IMG/VR virus record: IMGVR_UViG_3300013131_004634
Span: 1 to 20,611 of that record
Reading direction: 5' to 3' (one strand)
From: a virus
Length of the DNA: 20,611 nucleotides
The stretch's first letter is position 1. Each line of letters opens with the position of its first letter. The position numbers and the translations under genes were made by a program. The notes under the pieces were generated by a model that had not been told where the DNA came from, did no database searches, and worked only from the letters and a program-made list of their open reading frames with translations. Below are positions 1 to 7,546 of this stretch, one piece after another.

Positions 1-465
1 ACTCCTTCCGCGCTGCTAAGCGTTGGCGCCTCGTCGCAATTCCAGGTAGATTCTAGCGGCAACTTGGCACGGATAAATAATATTCCATATACATTCCCGG
101 CGACACAAGGAGCTGCCGGCACAATTCTAACCAACGACGGATACGGCGCCCTTTCCTGGGCTGAAAACGCTGCACAGGCAACCTCGGCTCCCATTTCGAC
201 CAAGAGTTCGAATTACACACTGACAACTGCAGATGGCACAATTCTAGTTGATGCGACCTCTGGTGGCATCACCATAACGCTACCCGCTGCAGCGTCAGCG
301 ACCGAGAGCATCTTTACGATAAAGAAAAAAGATGTTACTTTTCAGACGGTTACGATTGATGCAAGCGGGGCCGAGCTAATCGATGGAGCCGCGACATACG
401 TCTTGAGCACTCAGTATGAGGCAATTAAAATTCAATCCGATGGCAGCGCCTGGTGGATAATCTGA
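1..465 (+). CDS. Tail-fibre/virion-type protein, C-terminal part (5' end outside window)
   Basis: The frame is open from base 1, so this is the last 154 residues of a longer gene. A TTG at 64 could be read as a start, but it has no ribosome binding site and the same frame runs on upstream with fibre-like sequence (SVGASSQFQVDSSGNLAR), so I treat the CDS as 5'-partial. The visible part has one copy of a fibre module (GAAGTILTNDGYGALSW, bases 109-159) that recurs twice in the large fibre gene downstream. A beta-rich tail follows, with D-A-T-S-G-G-I-T-I-T-L-P and ending in W-W-I-I. This low-complexity Gly/Ser/Thr/Ala style is typical of phage tail-fibre or head-decoration proteins. It stops with TGA, and the next gene starts 17 bases on behind its own GGAG. 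The exact role (fibre, spike or decoration) cannot be told. The virion assignment is inferred from composition, the shared module and the neighbours. Confidence 0.7.
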   Translation, partial: TPSALLSVGASSQFQVDSSGNLARINNIPYTFPATQGAAGTILTNDGYGALSWAENAAQATSAPISTKSSNYTLTTADGTILVDATSGGITITLPAAASATESIFTIKKKDVTFQTVTIDASGAELIDGAATYVLSTQYEAIKIQSDGSAWWII

Positions 466-2476
466 TCTAAGTCGGAGTAGTTATGTCACACAATCCAAAC
501 GTCAGAACAATATATGGGATGTCAAATGAGCCGACCGGCTTTCACAATAGAACAGACTCCGCGATAAGTTTTGACAACGGCACTCGTACGCTTACCGTTG
601 CTCCAAATACCCCAACCAGCAGCCAGTTCGAGTACTACGCACAAGGAATAAAATATACGCATCTTTCATCTGCATCGAAGCAGATCACAGATACAGAAGG
701 GCTGTGGCATTTCTACTTTGACGGGTACACTCTAGAGGCCGCTCAGTCGTTCGATATAAGCATGATTACGAGCAAGGCCCATGTAGCTATTTTGTACTGG
801 AATGCGTCTGATAATGAGGCGGTATACTTTGGAGAGGAGCGCCATGGCCTAACGATGGACGGGGCTACGCATAGATGCTTGCACAATCTTAATGGCGCAG
901 TTTATATAAACGGCCTAGGGTTAGATGACTTTGTCGTAGATGGCACGGGAAACAATGATTCGCACGCTCACCTCTCGGTCGCAGATGGCACAATTTATGA
1001 TGAAGATATAGTTCATTCTATAGTGGACGGCTCCCCGCAGACGCTTTCGACTATCGCCGAGCTACCAGTGCTATACCGTCTCGGAGCAGCCGGCAACTGG
1101 AGAAAGAAAACGGCTGATACTTTTCCAGTGATATACCCCGGCACAGTGGCTAGCTACGGACTAACCAATACCCTGCTGGCATATAATGATTTTGATGGCA
1201 CGACATGGAGCTTGCAAGAAGTGTCAAGCGGTAACTATGTGCTCGTGCACATAGTGGCAACTAACGACATAGACACGCCAATGATTGCGATTCTCGGCAC
1301 AAATGAATATGCCAACAAAAATGATGCGAGGGCAGGGGCTAGGGTTGAGCTAGCATCTCTGACAGGGCTGCCGTTTGCAGAGCTAGTTCCAGTGGGTACC
1401 GTTATCTTCGAAGTGTCAAGTGGTTATACAAATGCCGTAAAGGCTCGAATAGTATCGGCCGACACCGGCGTTAATTATGTAGACTTCAGGCCCGCCGGCT
1501 TCTTTAGCAAGTAGCCACCTGGTTGCGCAAGTGCTTTTCTGGCTAGTACTAATAATGCAGCCAAGCTTTGCGAGCGCATTGCAATCAGGGGTAGCCCGTG
1601 ACATTTAATCCTATAACTCCAGTTCTTGTTATAAGAAATATCTCTAAGTCTGACGTCAATATTCTTGGCGTCAAGATTCGTCCAGGCCAGCAGAAGGATA
1701 TTTATCAGGAGCTGGAGTACGACGAAAATGGATCGCTGACAACTACCGTACTTAAAGAGCTAGAGACACCTAATGGTAAAATCTACCGCTTGTGGAAGGT
1801 TCTTGACGTTATTCGCATCATTCAGTGTGTAAATCCAACGCACTTCGGCTCTGGCCTTACCCCCGACTCTATAACTGCATCAAACGCTTATTTTGAAGGA
1901 GCGGTTCTCGGTTATGAAAATGGGGAGTTTAAGTGGCTCTCAGGCGGTGGCGGAGGTGGCGTTTCAGCTGTCACGGCTAGCTCTCCGCTCGCCTCAAGCG
2001 GCGGCTCTACTCCAAATCTTACAATCGGCGGAGGCACCCCCGGCCAGGTACTGACATCTGACGGCGGCACCTCGCCTACTTGGGAAGATCTGCCTGCGCC
2101 TCCTGCGGCGGATTGGACTCGTACTGGCACGGTACTAAGCCCGACAGCTGCTGGCGATACGGTTTCGGTTGAGATTCCATTTGGAACGGTGGGCCTAGTT
2201 GTAGAAGAATCTGCTGCAGCTTTCCGTACATCTGTGTCGCCCGCAGTGGTAACTCTCGAGGATAATCTAAAGCGGGCAGAGCTAAATGCTAATTCAGCAT
2301 CTCTGACGTTGAAAGGCGATACTGCCGAAGCTGTTGCTCCGGCTATAGTTGCGCAGGATGAGACCGGCTCTCCATATGCCCTTGATCTACAGATGCTAGA
2401 GCTCGCAGTAAATGGCGATGTAGGCGCTGCCGGCCAGGTCCTTACCTCCGGCGGTCCTGGCGCAGCTCCTACGTGG
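109..2476 (+). repeat. Fibre module repeated three times across two genes
   Basis: Three copies of a roughly 17-19 residue module are visible: bases 109-159 (GAAGTILTNDGYGALSW), 2027-2083 (GGGTPGQVLTSDGGTSPTW) and 2423-2476 (GAAGQVLTSGGPGAAPTW). The first is in the partial fibre gene and the other two are in the large fibre gene. Shared features are a Gly-rich lead, [TQ]-[IV]-L-T, a Gly-rich turn and a closing Trp. Such modules are common connectors between domains of phage fibres. Their presence in both genes suggests domain shuffling or duplication within the fibre locus. The coordinates given span from first to last copy; intervening DNA is not repeated. Confidence 0.6.
483..1514 (+). CDS. 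Putative virion structural / tail-associated protein (343 aa)
   Basis: The ATG lies 7 bases after GGAG (cggag-tagtt-atg), and the gene follows the previous one by 17 bases. The N-terminus has a GFHNRTDSAISFDNGTRTLTV stretch that I recognise as a style common in uncharacterised virion proteins of large environmental phages. The rest is a mixed beta-rich protein with no enzymatic motif, signal peptide or clear membrane segment. Its position between two fibre-type genes supports a role in the tail or in host contact; this is inference from context. It ends with TAG at 1512-1514. The same frame then stays open for 28 more codons and ends in a TGA that overlaps the next gene's GTG start by four bases, so a small read-through extension is possible (see findings). 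Alternatives are a baseplate component or a fibre adaptor. Confidence 0.65.
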   Translation: MSHNPNVRTIYGMSNEPTGFHNRTDSAISFDNGTRTLTVAPNTPTSSQFEYYAQGIKYTHLSSASKQITDTEGLWHFYFDGYTLEAAQSFDISMITSKAHVAILYWNASDNEAVYFGEERHGLTMDGATHRCLHNLNGAVYINGLGLDDFVVDGTGNNDSHAHLSVADGTIYDEDIVHSIVDGSPQTLSTIAELPVLYRLGAAGNWRKKTADTFPVIYPGTVASYGLTNTLLAYNDFDGTTWSLQEVSSGNYVLVHIVATNDIDTPMIAILGTNEYANKNDARAGARVELASLTGLPFAELVPVGTVIFEVSSGYTNAVKARIVSADTGVNYVDFRPAGFFSK

Positions 2477-5400
2477 ACCGCGGCGTCTAGCGACTTTGCA
2501 TATGATCAAGAAGTTTTTGTAGCCAAGAATGGCAGCGATGTCACTGGTACTGGTTCTGTTTTAAATCCGTTTGCATCGGTTGGCGCCGCTATGGCTGCAA
2601 TTACCGACTCTTCACCATCAAAGAGATATGCAATTAGGGTTGAGGCCGGAGCCTACACCGAGTCATCTGCTCTAAATATCAAACCCGATGTCTATATCAT
2701 AGGTGCGCTGAAAGACGCAGTTCGAATTACCGCCCCATCGTTCGGCCTAGATGCATTATTTACGGGAGCAGGCGACAAGCGGTCTGGTGTTGCACAAGCG
2801 ATTCTTATTGGAACCTGTGCATTTAACATGACATCTGTGACCTCTAACGAGGGCAAACTTTCATTTCACGGAGTATCTTTTAACAGTCCAATATCAATCA
2901 CTGGCTTCACCGGTACAAACCAGGCTCAGTTCGACAGCTGTCTGTTTTTTGGAGCTATCTCATTCAGCGGCGTTAATGTCGGTTCATTTGTTAACAATCG
3001 CTGTTTCACATCTATTTCACTGTCCCAGCACCCAAGCCTTCCAACAATACTAAACGCTGCAGGTGGTTTCGCAGATAGCCTGACCGCTACTGCCGCAGTA
3101 AATAACTTCAGTCGCCGCTGCAGCGTCTTTGCTCGTAGCATGAAATTTGATGGAACAGTTACTGTAGACGGACCTTCAGCATACTTTGACTATACCGTAT
3201 GCAGCCTGCCACAAGCAGGTCCCGTTTCACTAAATGGTGGCAATTTGGTAAGCGTAGACTGGGGCGCGAATAAGGAACTCTCAAATCTCGTATTCCCAAC
3301 CAAAGTCAACAATCCAATTATTCCTGCTTCTACCAATGCCACAAACCACGGTGACTGGGGGTATCAGTGGTTCTGGAATTTTGGCTATCTTCACGCGTCT
3401 ACAGGCACAGATTGCTACCTAGTCTCGTACCCATCTGCATTCGGAGCCGAAACAGATGCAGGTAAAAATGTATACCTTGTTGCTGATGCTGCAGGTCTCG
3501 CTGCCGATATCGATGGCGGTGGCGTCGGCATGTACAGCAGCAATGCGTCCGGCACCGGGGACAGCGGTCCAATTGTGGCAGAAACTGGTACTGCCGTAGA
3601 CGGATATAGTGGCGACATAACGCTGACTACTGGGTCAGTATCTGGTACCGGTACGCGAGGCGTCATTAGCCTGAATGGCCGACATATAAATGCGAACAGC
3701 ACAAAGATCGCAAATCTCGCTGATGGTACAGATCCAAGCGATGCAGTAAACAAGGGCCAGCTTGACGCGCTTGCTACCACCAGCTCTTTCCTTGTACCAG
3801 CAGCGGTTAAATACGACTTCCCTGGTGCTGCCGGACCTACTGTCATTGATCCGGTGGCGCCCCCGACGGCAACCGGCTCTACATTTACGGTAGGCACGCT
3901 CGGAGGAGAAGACTTTACAGATCTAGCAACTGCCCTTGCAGATTCTTCAGTGGTGAATGGCAGTCGCCTCCTATTGTCTGCTCAGGAATTTACACTGACT
4001 TCGCAGCTGAATATTGGCAAGCAAGTAATAATTCAGGGCGCTGGTCGGTCTAGCACGACAATCAAAACCACTGGTCTTGGAACCGGGGTTTTCTACATGC
4101 TTAATATCACTACAAGCAATGTTGTTCTACGCGACATGACCATTAGTGATCTGAGAGCCGCGCCTACCTCTAATGATTCGGCGATCAACATCTCTGCAGG
4201 AGCTGGGTCGTCTGGGCACTACCTTGAGAATGTAGTCGTAAACTTCGGGGAATTCGGCGTAATTATAAAGAGCGATGGCTGGCAGATTAACAATTGTCAC
4301 ATCGCATACGTAGGACCTAACAATGCTACGCGCCGAGGTATTGGCATCTACAGGTCCGCTGGACAGGGCTTGTTTACCAATAGTACGTATGATTCAGGTC
4401 AAAATGGTGTTATAACAGGAAACACTCGGCTGATAGCGATAGTAACCGGAGCAGCCCCTCCCGACGAGGTTCTTGGAGGCTATCTCCGAATTGGAAATAT
4501 TACTCCGTCAAATGCATTTCCAATACACCAGTTTTTTAACTGTGAATATTTCGCACCAGCTGCAACCCCACTGACGTTCTGTGTAGACGGATGCACTGCG
4601 GCAGAAACCAGTGCCTTCGTTGTATTTGCCAACGCAGTAACGCAGCCAGTTCTTAGTCAGTGTCAAGAGATAGTATTCCAGAACAATACATTCACAAATG
4701 CGCATGGAAAGGGCGGATTTGCTCTGAACGGCGCAACCGGCGGCCCCGCGAGCCCTGGAATCACTACATTCTATGCTAGCGGTAATACGATATCCTCTAC
4801 TGGATTTCTTGGTAACTTTGCTACCGCTATCGACGGCAGCGCTGATCCAGCCGTCCTTGCTCAAATGGGTTACGATACCTTGCGCTGGACAGACCCAAAT
4901 CAAACTGTCTCAGCAGTTAGCTCAGGCTTGGCCGGTCTATTGACGGTAGACGGTGTTTCACTATCAGATGGTGAACGTGTATTTGTAGTTGACGCTAGTG
5001 ATGGCATAAATAGCGGCATCTATATCGCAAGCGCATCAGAATGGGCAAGGTCGGCGGACTTTGACGACGGCAAAAATGCACGCGGCACATTTTTCTTTGT
5101 TAACAAGGGAGATGTCTACTCAAATACAGCCTGGCTATGCACAAACACAGATGGGCTAGATGTAGTGGCAACGGACGCACTCACGTTCGAGCAGTTTGGA
5201 AATACTGCTGGCAATGATCCAGATGCCATTGTCATAAGTCTAAATACCTCGACTAATGCAGTTGTTGCAGGCGAAGCTGTGTGCGCAGATTCTGCTGCCG
5301 CGCGGACTGTCAAAAAAGCAGATGTTTCTGCACTAGCAACTGCTCGAGTAATCGGAATTGCAGTAGGCGACGGCAAGGTACAGACTGCCGGCATAGCCCT

Positions 5401-5578
5401 TGCCAAGTTTACATCAGCGCCATCAATAGGCGATGCTGCTTATCTATCTGCAACTACTGGTCAGCTCACTGGTACAGCTCCAGTTTCAGGTATTGAAGCG
5501 GAAGTAGGTATAGTTGTGGACAATGTAGCAGTTGACGGCAAGTATGCGGTAGCGCTTCAGATCAAGAAGCCGGTTTGA
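1598..5578 (+). CDS. Large tail fibre/spike with two beta-helix-like regions (1326 aa)
   Basis: Start is GTG at 1598 with AGGGG 6-10 bases upstream. Residues 1-105 look like a virion-attachment head. A Gly-rich hinge (about 113-120) is followed by two fibre modules ending in P-T-W (residues 144-162 and 276-293). From about 305 a V-A-K-N-G-S-D-x-x-G-x-G-S-x-x-N-P-F-A-S-V motif opens a right-handed beta-helix (pectin-lyase-like) region to roughly 560. Residues about 696-725 hold a motif known from many fibres (K-I-x-N-L-A-D-G-T-x-P-S-D-A-V-N-K-G-Q-L-D). A second beta-helix-like region spans about 755-1090. Residues 1100-1200 carry a known phage fibre domain (V-D-G-V-x-L-x-D-G-x-R-V-x-V-x-D-x-x-D-x-x-N-S-G-I-Y). 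The final 115 residues resemble small beta-barrel capsid/fibre caps (DUF2190-like). Expected role: receptor binding or glycan degradation at the tail tip. No catalytic residues can be assigned from sequence alone. Confidence 0.8.
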   Translation: MTFNPITPVLVIRNISKSDVNILGVKIRPGQQKDIYQELEYDENGSLTTTVLKELETPNGKIYRLWKVLDVIRIIQCVNPTHFGSGLTPDSITASNAYFEGAVLGYENGEFKWLSGGGGGGVSAVTASSPLASSGGSTPNLTIGGGTPGQVLTSDGGTSPTWEDLPAPPAADWTRTGTVLSPTAAGDTVSVEIPFGTVGLVVEESAAAFRTSVSPAVVTLEDNLKRAELNANSASLTLKGDTAEAVAPAIVAQDETGSPYALDLQMLELAVNGDVGAAGQVLTSGGPGAAPTWTAASSDFAYDQEVFVAKNGSDVTGTGSVLNPFASVGAAMAAITDSSPSKRYAIRVEAGAYTESSALNIKPDVYIIGALKDAVRITAPSFGLDALFTGAGDKRSGVAQAILIGTCAFNMTSVTSNEGKLSFHGVSFNSPISITGFTGTNQAQFDSCLFFGAISFSGVNVGSFVNNRCFTSISLSQHPSLPTILNAAGGFADSLTATAAVNNFSRRCSVFARSMKFDGTVTVDGPSAYFDYTVCSLPQAGPVSLNGGNLVSVDWGANKELSNLVFPTKVNNPIIPASTNATNHGDWGYQWFWNFGYLHASTGTDCYLVSYPSAFGAETDAGKNVYLVADAAGLAADIDGGGVGMYSSNASGTGDSGPIVAETGTAVDGYSGDITLTTGSVSGTGTRGVISLNGRHINANSTKIANLADGTDPSDAVNKGQLDALATTSSFLVPAAVKYDFPGAAGPTVIDPVAPPTATGSTFTVGTLGGEDFTDLATALADSSVVNGSRLLLSAQEFTLTSQLNIGKQVIIQGAGRSSTTIKTTGLGTGVFYMLNITTSNVVLRDMTISDLRAAPTSNDSAINISAGAGSSGHYLENVVVNFGEFGVIIKSDGWQINNCHIAYVGPNNATRRGIGIYRSAGQGLFTNSTYDSGQNGVITGNTRLIAIVTGAAPPDEVLGGYLRIGNITPSNAFPIHQFFNCEYFAPAATPLTFCVDGCTAAETSAFVVFANAVTQPVLSQCQEIVFQNNTFTNAHGKGGFALNGATGGPASPGITTFYASGNTISSTGFLGNFATAIDGSADPAVLAQMGYDTLRWTDPNQTVSAVSSGLAGLLTVDGVSLSDGERVFVVDASDGINSGIYIASASEWARSADFDDGKNARGTFFFVNKGDVYSNTAWLCTNTDGLDVVATDALTFEQFGNTAGNDPDAIVISLNTSTNAVVAGEAVCADSAAARTVKKADVSALATARVIGIAVGDGKVQTAGIALAKFTSAPSIGDAAYLSATTGQLTGTAPVSGIEAEVGIVVDNVAVDGKYAVALQIKKPV

Positions 5579-5615
5579 ATTAGACAGCAAAGCTTGACAC
5601 AAACAGGAGAAAACG

Positions 5616-5723
5616 ATGAAAACTCTTAAGCCAAATCCGCCTGTACCGCCACCGTCTCCAGCGCCCGGCCCTGCCGGGCCTGGGCCAACTCCCGTTCCTG
5701 ATCCAGAAAAGGAAAACGAGTGA
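5616..5723 (+). CDS. Small proline-rich peptide (35 aa)
   Basis: A short ORF starts with ATG at 5616, five bases after a strong AGGAGA, and ends in TGA at 5721-5723. The product begins MKTLKPNPPVPPPSPAPGP and ends in an acidic/basic tail (DPEKENE). Around 40% of residues are proline, so it should be extended and disordered, with polyproline-II character. It lies 37 bases after the giant fibre gene and just before the hairpin that ends the + strand block, so it is probably the last gene of the late structural transcript. I do not recognise a family. A role as a small linker, fibre accessory or chaperone-like peptide would be guesswork. The ribosome binding site and clean position support a real gene; the main risk is its shortness. 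Confidence 0.55.
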   Translation: MKTLKPNPPVPPPSPAPGPAGPGPTPVPDPEKENE

Positions 5724-5742
5724 TATAGTTGAGTACAAAAGA

Positions 5743-5768
5743 AAGAGGGGCGGTTTTCCGCCCCTCTT
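5743..5768. terminator. Bidirectional rho-independent terminator between convergent blocks
   Basis: A perfect 11-bp stem (aagaggggcgg / ccgcccctctt) with a tttt loop lies between the end of the + strand structural genes and the end of the - strand operon. On the - strand it is followed by a U-rich tract (ctctttctttt). On the + strand the tail (cttgtctatt) is weaker but still U-rich. It is well placed to serve both directions. Confidence 0.85.
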
Positions 5769-5786
5769 GTCTATTATTGCCGAATG

Positions 5787-6368
5787 TCAGCCTACGTCAG
5801 CGCTGATGATAAAGCCGTGCGCGTCAGTCGTCAGCAGGATGCGGCTGGTGTTGGTATCACCGGGCATAGCAGAGCCAGGAGGAAGAACTCGGAAATCCGA
5901 GATCGTGCCCTTGGTCTGCAGATCCTGCAGGCGCATGCGAGCTGAGGTGACGTTGACGCCCTCGAACTCCCGAGCAAGCTGCTCTAGGCGGCCCGGCTCC
6001 GCAGCCTTGCGGACGCGGCCATTGGCACGGCTAGCTGCATCACGCTGGCGCTTTTCCTGTAGCTCCGAGTACTTGACAAGGACATCTGGAGCGAGAGCGG
6101 CACCGCCTAGGGTTGGATTAAAACCACCATCAGCAGTGGCTCCACCAGTCGCCTCGGCAGCAGCTTTGGCAGCGGTACGACGAGCAGCAGCGCGGTCACG
6201 CGGAGCATCGCTGCTCTGCTTGTCGGCAAGGGCCGTCTCTAGGGCCGAGACACGAGCCTCAAGGGCCTCGACAAGAGCCGAGAGATCGGCAAAGCGGGTG
6301 TCAGCGGTATCGCCCGTTTGCGCTGCCACTGTCTCTGTAGCGGTTTCGGTCTTCTTTGACTTAGTCAT
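5787..6368 (-). CDS. Hypothetical protein with N-terminal coiled coil (193 aa)
   Basis: The ATG at 6368 is preceded by AAAGGAG with 7-base spacing, and it overlaps the end of the upstream desulfurase-like gene by 8 bases, so the two are probably translationally coupled. After a Lys/Thr-rich start, residues about 28-50 show a heptad pattern (LSALVEALEARVSALETAL) expected to form a coiled coil. A long Ala/Arg-rich, probably disordered stretch (50-125) follows, then a more ordered C-terminal third with F-R-V-L-P-P-G-S and ending in DAHGFIISADVG. No catalytic motif, signal peptide or membrane segment is visible, and I do not recognise a family. The layout would suit a scaffolding or oligomerising factor, but nothing in the sequence proves it. 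It is the last gene before the convergent terminator. Confidence 0.6.
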   Translation of the reverse strand: MTKSKKTETATETVAAQTGDTADTRFADLSALVEALEARVSALETALADKQSSDAPRDRAAARRTAAKAAAEATGGATADGGFNPTLGGAALAPDVLVKYSELQEKRQRDAASRANGRVRKAAEPGRLEQLAREFEGVNVTSARMRLQDLQTKGTISDFRVLPPGSAMPGDTNTSRILLTTDAHGFIISADVG

Positions 6369-7461
6369 TCACTTTCTCCTTTGGGCAGTACGCCCGTAAC
6401 ATACGATCCGTTTTCTTTACAATCTCTAGCGCGTCTAACAAGTCACAGTCTTTTGTCAAGCGATCCCAACTTAGCCTCAGGCTGCAGCCAGCCCTATCCT
6501 CTCCTAGCATTGCCGTTATCACATGAGAACCGGCAGCCATCCCAGAGTTACAGGCAGATCCCGCACTTATACTTAGCCCAGCGTCACTAGCCTCTTGGAC
6601 AAAAAGATCAGACGGCAAGCCGGTATAATAGTTGGCAATAAATGAACCACTGCCATTTAGCTGCCAGCCAAGATCGGCTGCAGCCTCTTCTATAGTCGCA
6701 AGAAACCGGCTATTTTTTTCTGCTAGGGCAACCCCGTGCGGGCTGGCAATCCAGTCCATAGCATCTGCCAGGCATGATATGCCGATCATGTTTGGGCTGC
6801 CACCAACAACCCCGCCGAGGCCTTCGGTAGGTTGGTCGTCCCACAGGTCTTTCGTACCACACAGTAGTCCAAGGCCGGGTAAGCCATGCCACTTGCCAGC
6901 TGAAGCAAAAATATAATCTGCTTCGGAAAGCAGAGGGTCTCTCCAGTCGCCGCCGGTTGCATCTACGACCAGGCGCATACCACGCCGCCGAGCAGCCGTG
7001 ATTCCCGCACGTACCTTTTCTCCCGGTACGATGCCGGTCTCATTGTTCTTTAGACTAATTACGAGTACGTCTCCATCCCCGCATCGACCAAGTCCATATC
7101 GGCTCGTGGGATCTAAAGCACTATCGCTCAGCTGCCCATCTGCACCTACCTGTAGCGTAAAGTCTGCAACCGATAGCGAGCAGTTGTGTTCGGTGGCAGG
7201 CACATAAAAAGCAAAACCCTTCTCTGCGCGCAACTTCGTGCTTAAAAACCGAATTGCCGCAGTGCCAGAGCCAAGGAAACTTAGATCGATTGGATCCCGG
7301 CCCAGATGCCCTGCAATCCTGCTCTTACATGAAGCCAAGAAGTCACGACTCTCTACTCCAAGGGCATTGCCAGATGGTCGATGGAGACGCAGTGCCCGCG
7401 TAATGCTGCCGTCTACTCGTGGGTGTGGGGCATTTAGTGCAGCTCGATCTAGGTTTATCAT
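6361..7461 (-). CDS. Cysteine desulfurase-like PLP enzyme (NifS/IscS fold, 366 aa)
   Basis: This is a class V aminotransferase-fold, PLP-dependent enzyme of the cysteine desulfurase type, which takes sulfur from cysteine as an enzyme persulfide. Visible landmarks are the phosphate-binding turn LSFLGSGTAAI (about 60-70), His92 in ATEHN, N-N-E-T-G (139-143), the PLP-contacting Asp167 in VVDAT, the probable Schiff-base Lys190 in SAGKWHG, and the sulfur-accepting Cys304 in S-A-G-S-A-C-N-S-G. It is shorter than IscS (about 404 aa) and differs at known positions: IscS has Gln three residues after the PLP Asp (Gly170 here) and His before the Lys (Gly189 here). It could therefore be a divergent desulfurase or a related lyase. 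It has its own promoter (7486-7514) and starts at ATG 7461 after GGTGAG. No IscU, TusA or Dnd partner is in the window. Possible uses are tRNA thiolation, nucleic-acid sulfur modification or Fe-S supply; none is proven. Confidence 0.8.
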   Translation of the reverse strand: MINLDRAALNAPHPRVDGSITRALRLHRPSGNALGVESRDFLASCKSRIAGHLGRDPIDLSFLGSGTAAIRFLSTKLRAEKGFAFYVPATEHNCSLSVADFTLQVGADGQLSDSALDPTSRYGLGRCGDGDVLVISLKNNETGIVPGEKVRAGITAARRRGMRLVVDATGGDWRDPLLSEADYIFASAGKWHGLPGLGLLCGTKDLWDDQPTEGLGGVVGGSPNMIGISCLADAMDWIASPHGVALAEKNSRFLATIEEAAADLGWQLNGSGSFIANYYTGLPSDLFVQEASDAGLSISAGSACNSGMAAGSHVITAMLGEDRAGCSLRLSWDRLTKDCDLLDALEIVKKTDRMLRAYCPKEKVND

Positions 7462-7485
7462 CTCTCACCGTTCAGCATTTTAAGT

Positions 7486-7514
7486 AGAATAATGCAGAAT
7501 TCCGCTCACGTCAA
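7486..7514 (-). promoter_or_regulatory. Sigma70-type promoter before the cysteine desulfurase-like gene
   Basis: On the - strand a TTGACG -35 box (7509-7514) and a TATTCT -10 box (7486-7491) are separated by exactly 17 bases. Five of six -35 bases and five of six -10 bases match the sigma70 consensus. The -10 ends 24 bases before the ATG at 7461, and the site directly follows the groEL terminator. This makes the downstream two-gene unit independent of the operon upstream. Confidence 0.75.
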
Positions 7515-7524
7515 CAAAAGAAGA

Positions 7525-7542
7525 AGGCCGGTTGCCCGGCCT
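7525..7542 (-). terminator. Rho-independent terminator after groEL
   Basis: A perfect 7-bp GC-rich stem (aggccgg / ccggcct) with a 4-base loop begins 4 bases after the groEL stop. On the - strand it is followed by a U-rich tract (tcttctttt). The promoter for the next gene begins immediately afterwards, so the two form a boundary between transcription units. Confidence 0.8.
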
Positions 7543-7546
7543 CTCT

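Noticed and set aside
64-465. A complete gene starting with TTG at 64
   Set aside because: No ribosome binding site precedes it, and the same frame is open to base 1 with typical fibre-like sequence, so the gene begins outside the window.
1516-1608. Short hydrophobic ORF resembling a signal peptide (V-L-F-W-L-V-L-I-M ... S-F-A-S-A) in the gap before the large fibre gene
   Set aside because: It has no ATG before the hydrophobic part and no Shine-Dalgarno before the possible CTG or GTG starts, and it would overlap the fibre start. Probably chance.
5594-5622. Promoter with TTGACA just before the 35-aa ORF
   Set aside because: The -35 match is good, but 17 bases on there is only tgaaaa, a poor -10 that would fall on the start codon itself.
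5767-6399. 210-aa Arg/Ser-rich open frame on the + strand
   Set aside because: It is antisense to the 193-aa coiled-coil gene, starts inside the convergent terminator region, and its composition reflects the reverse of Ala-rich codons.
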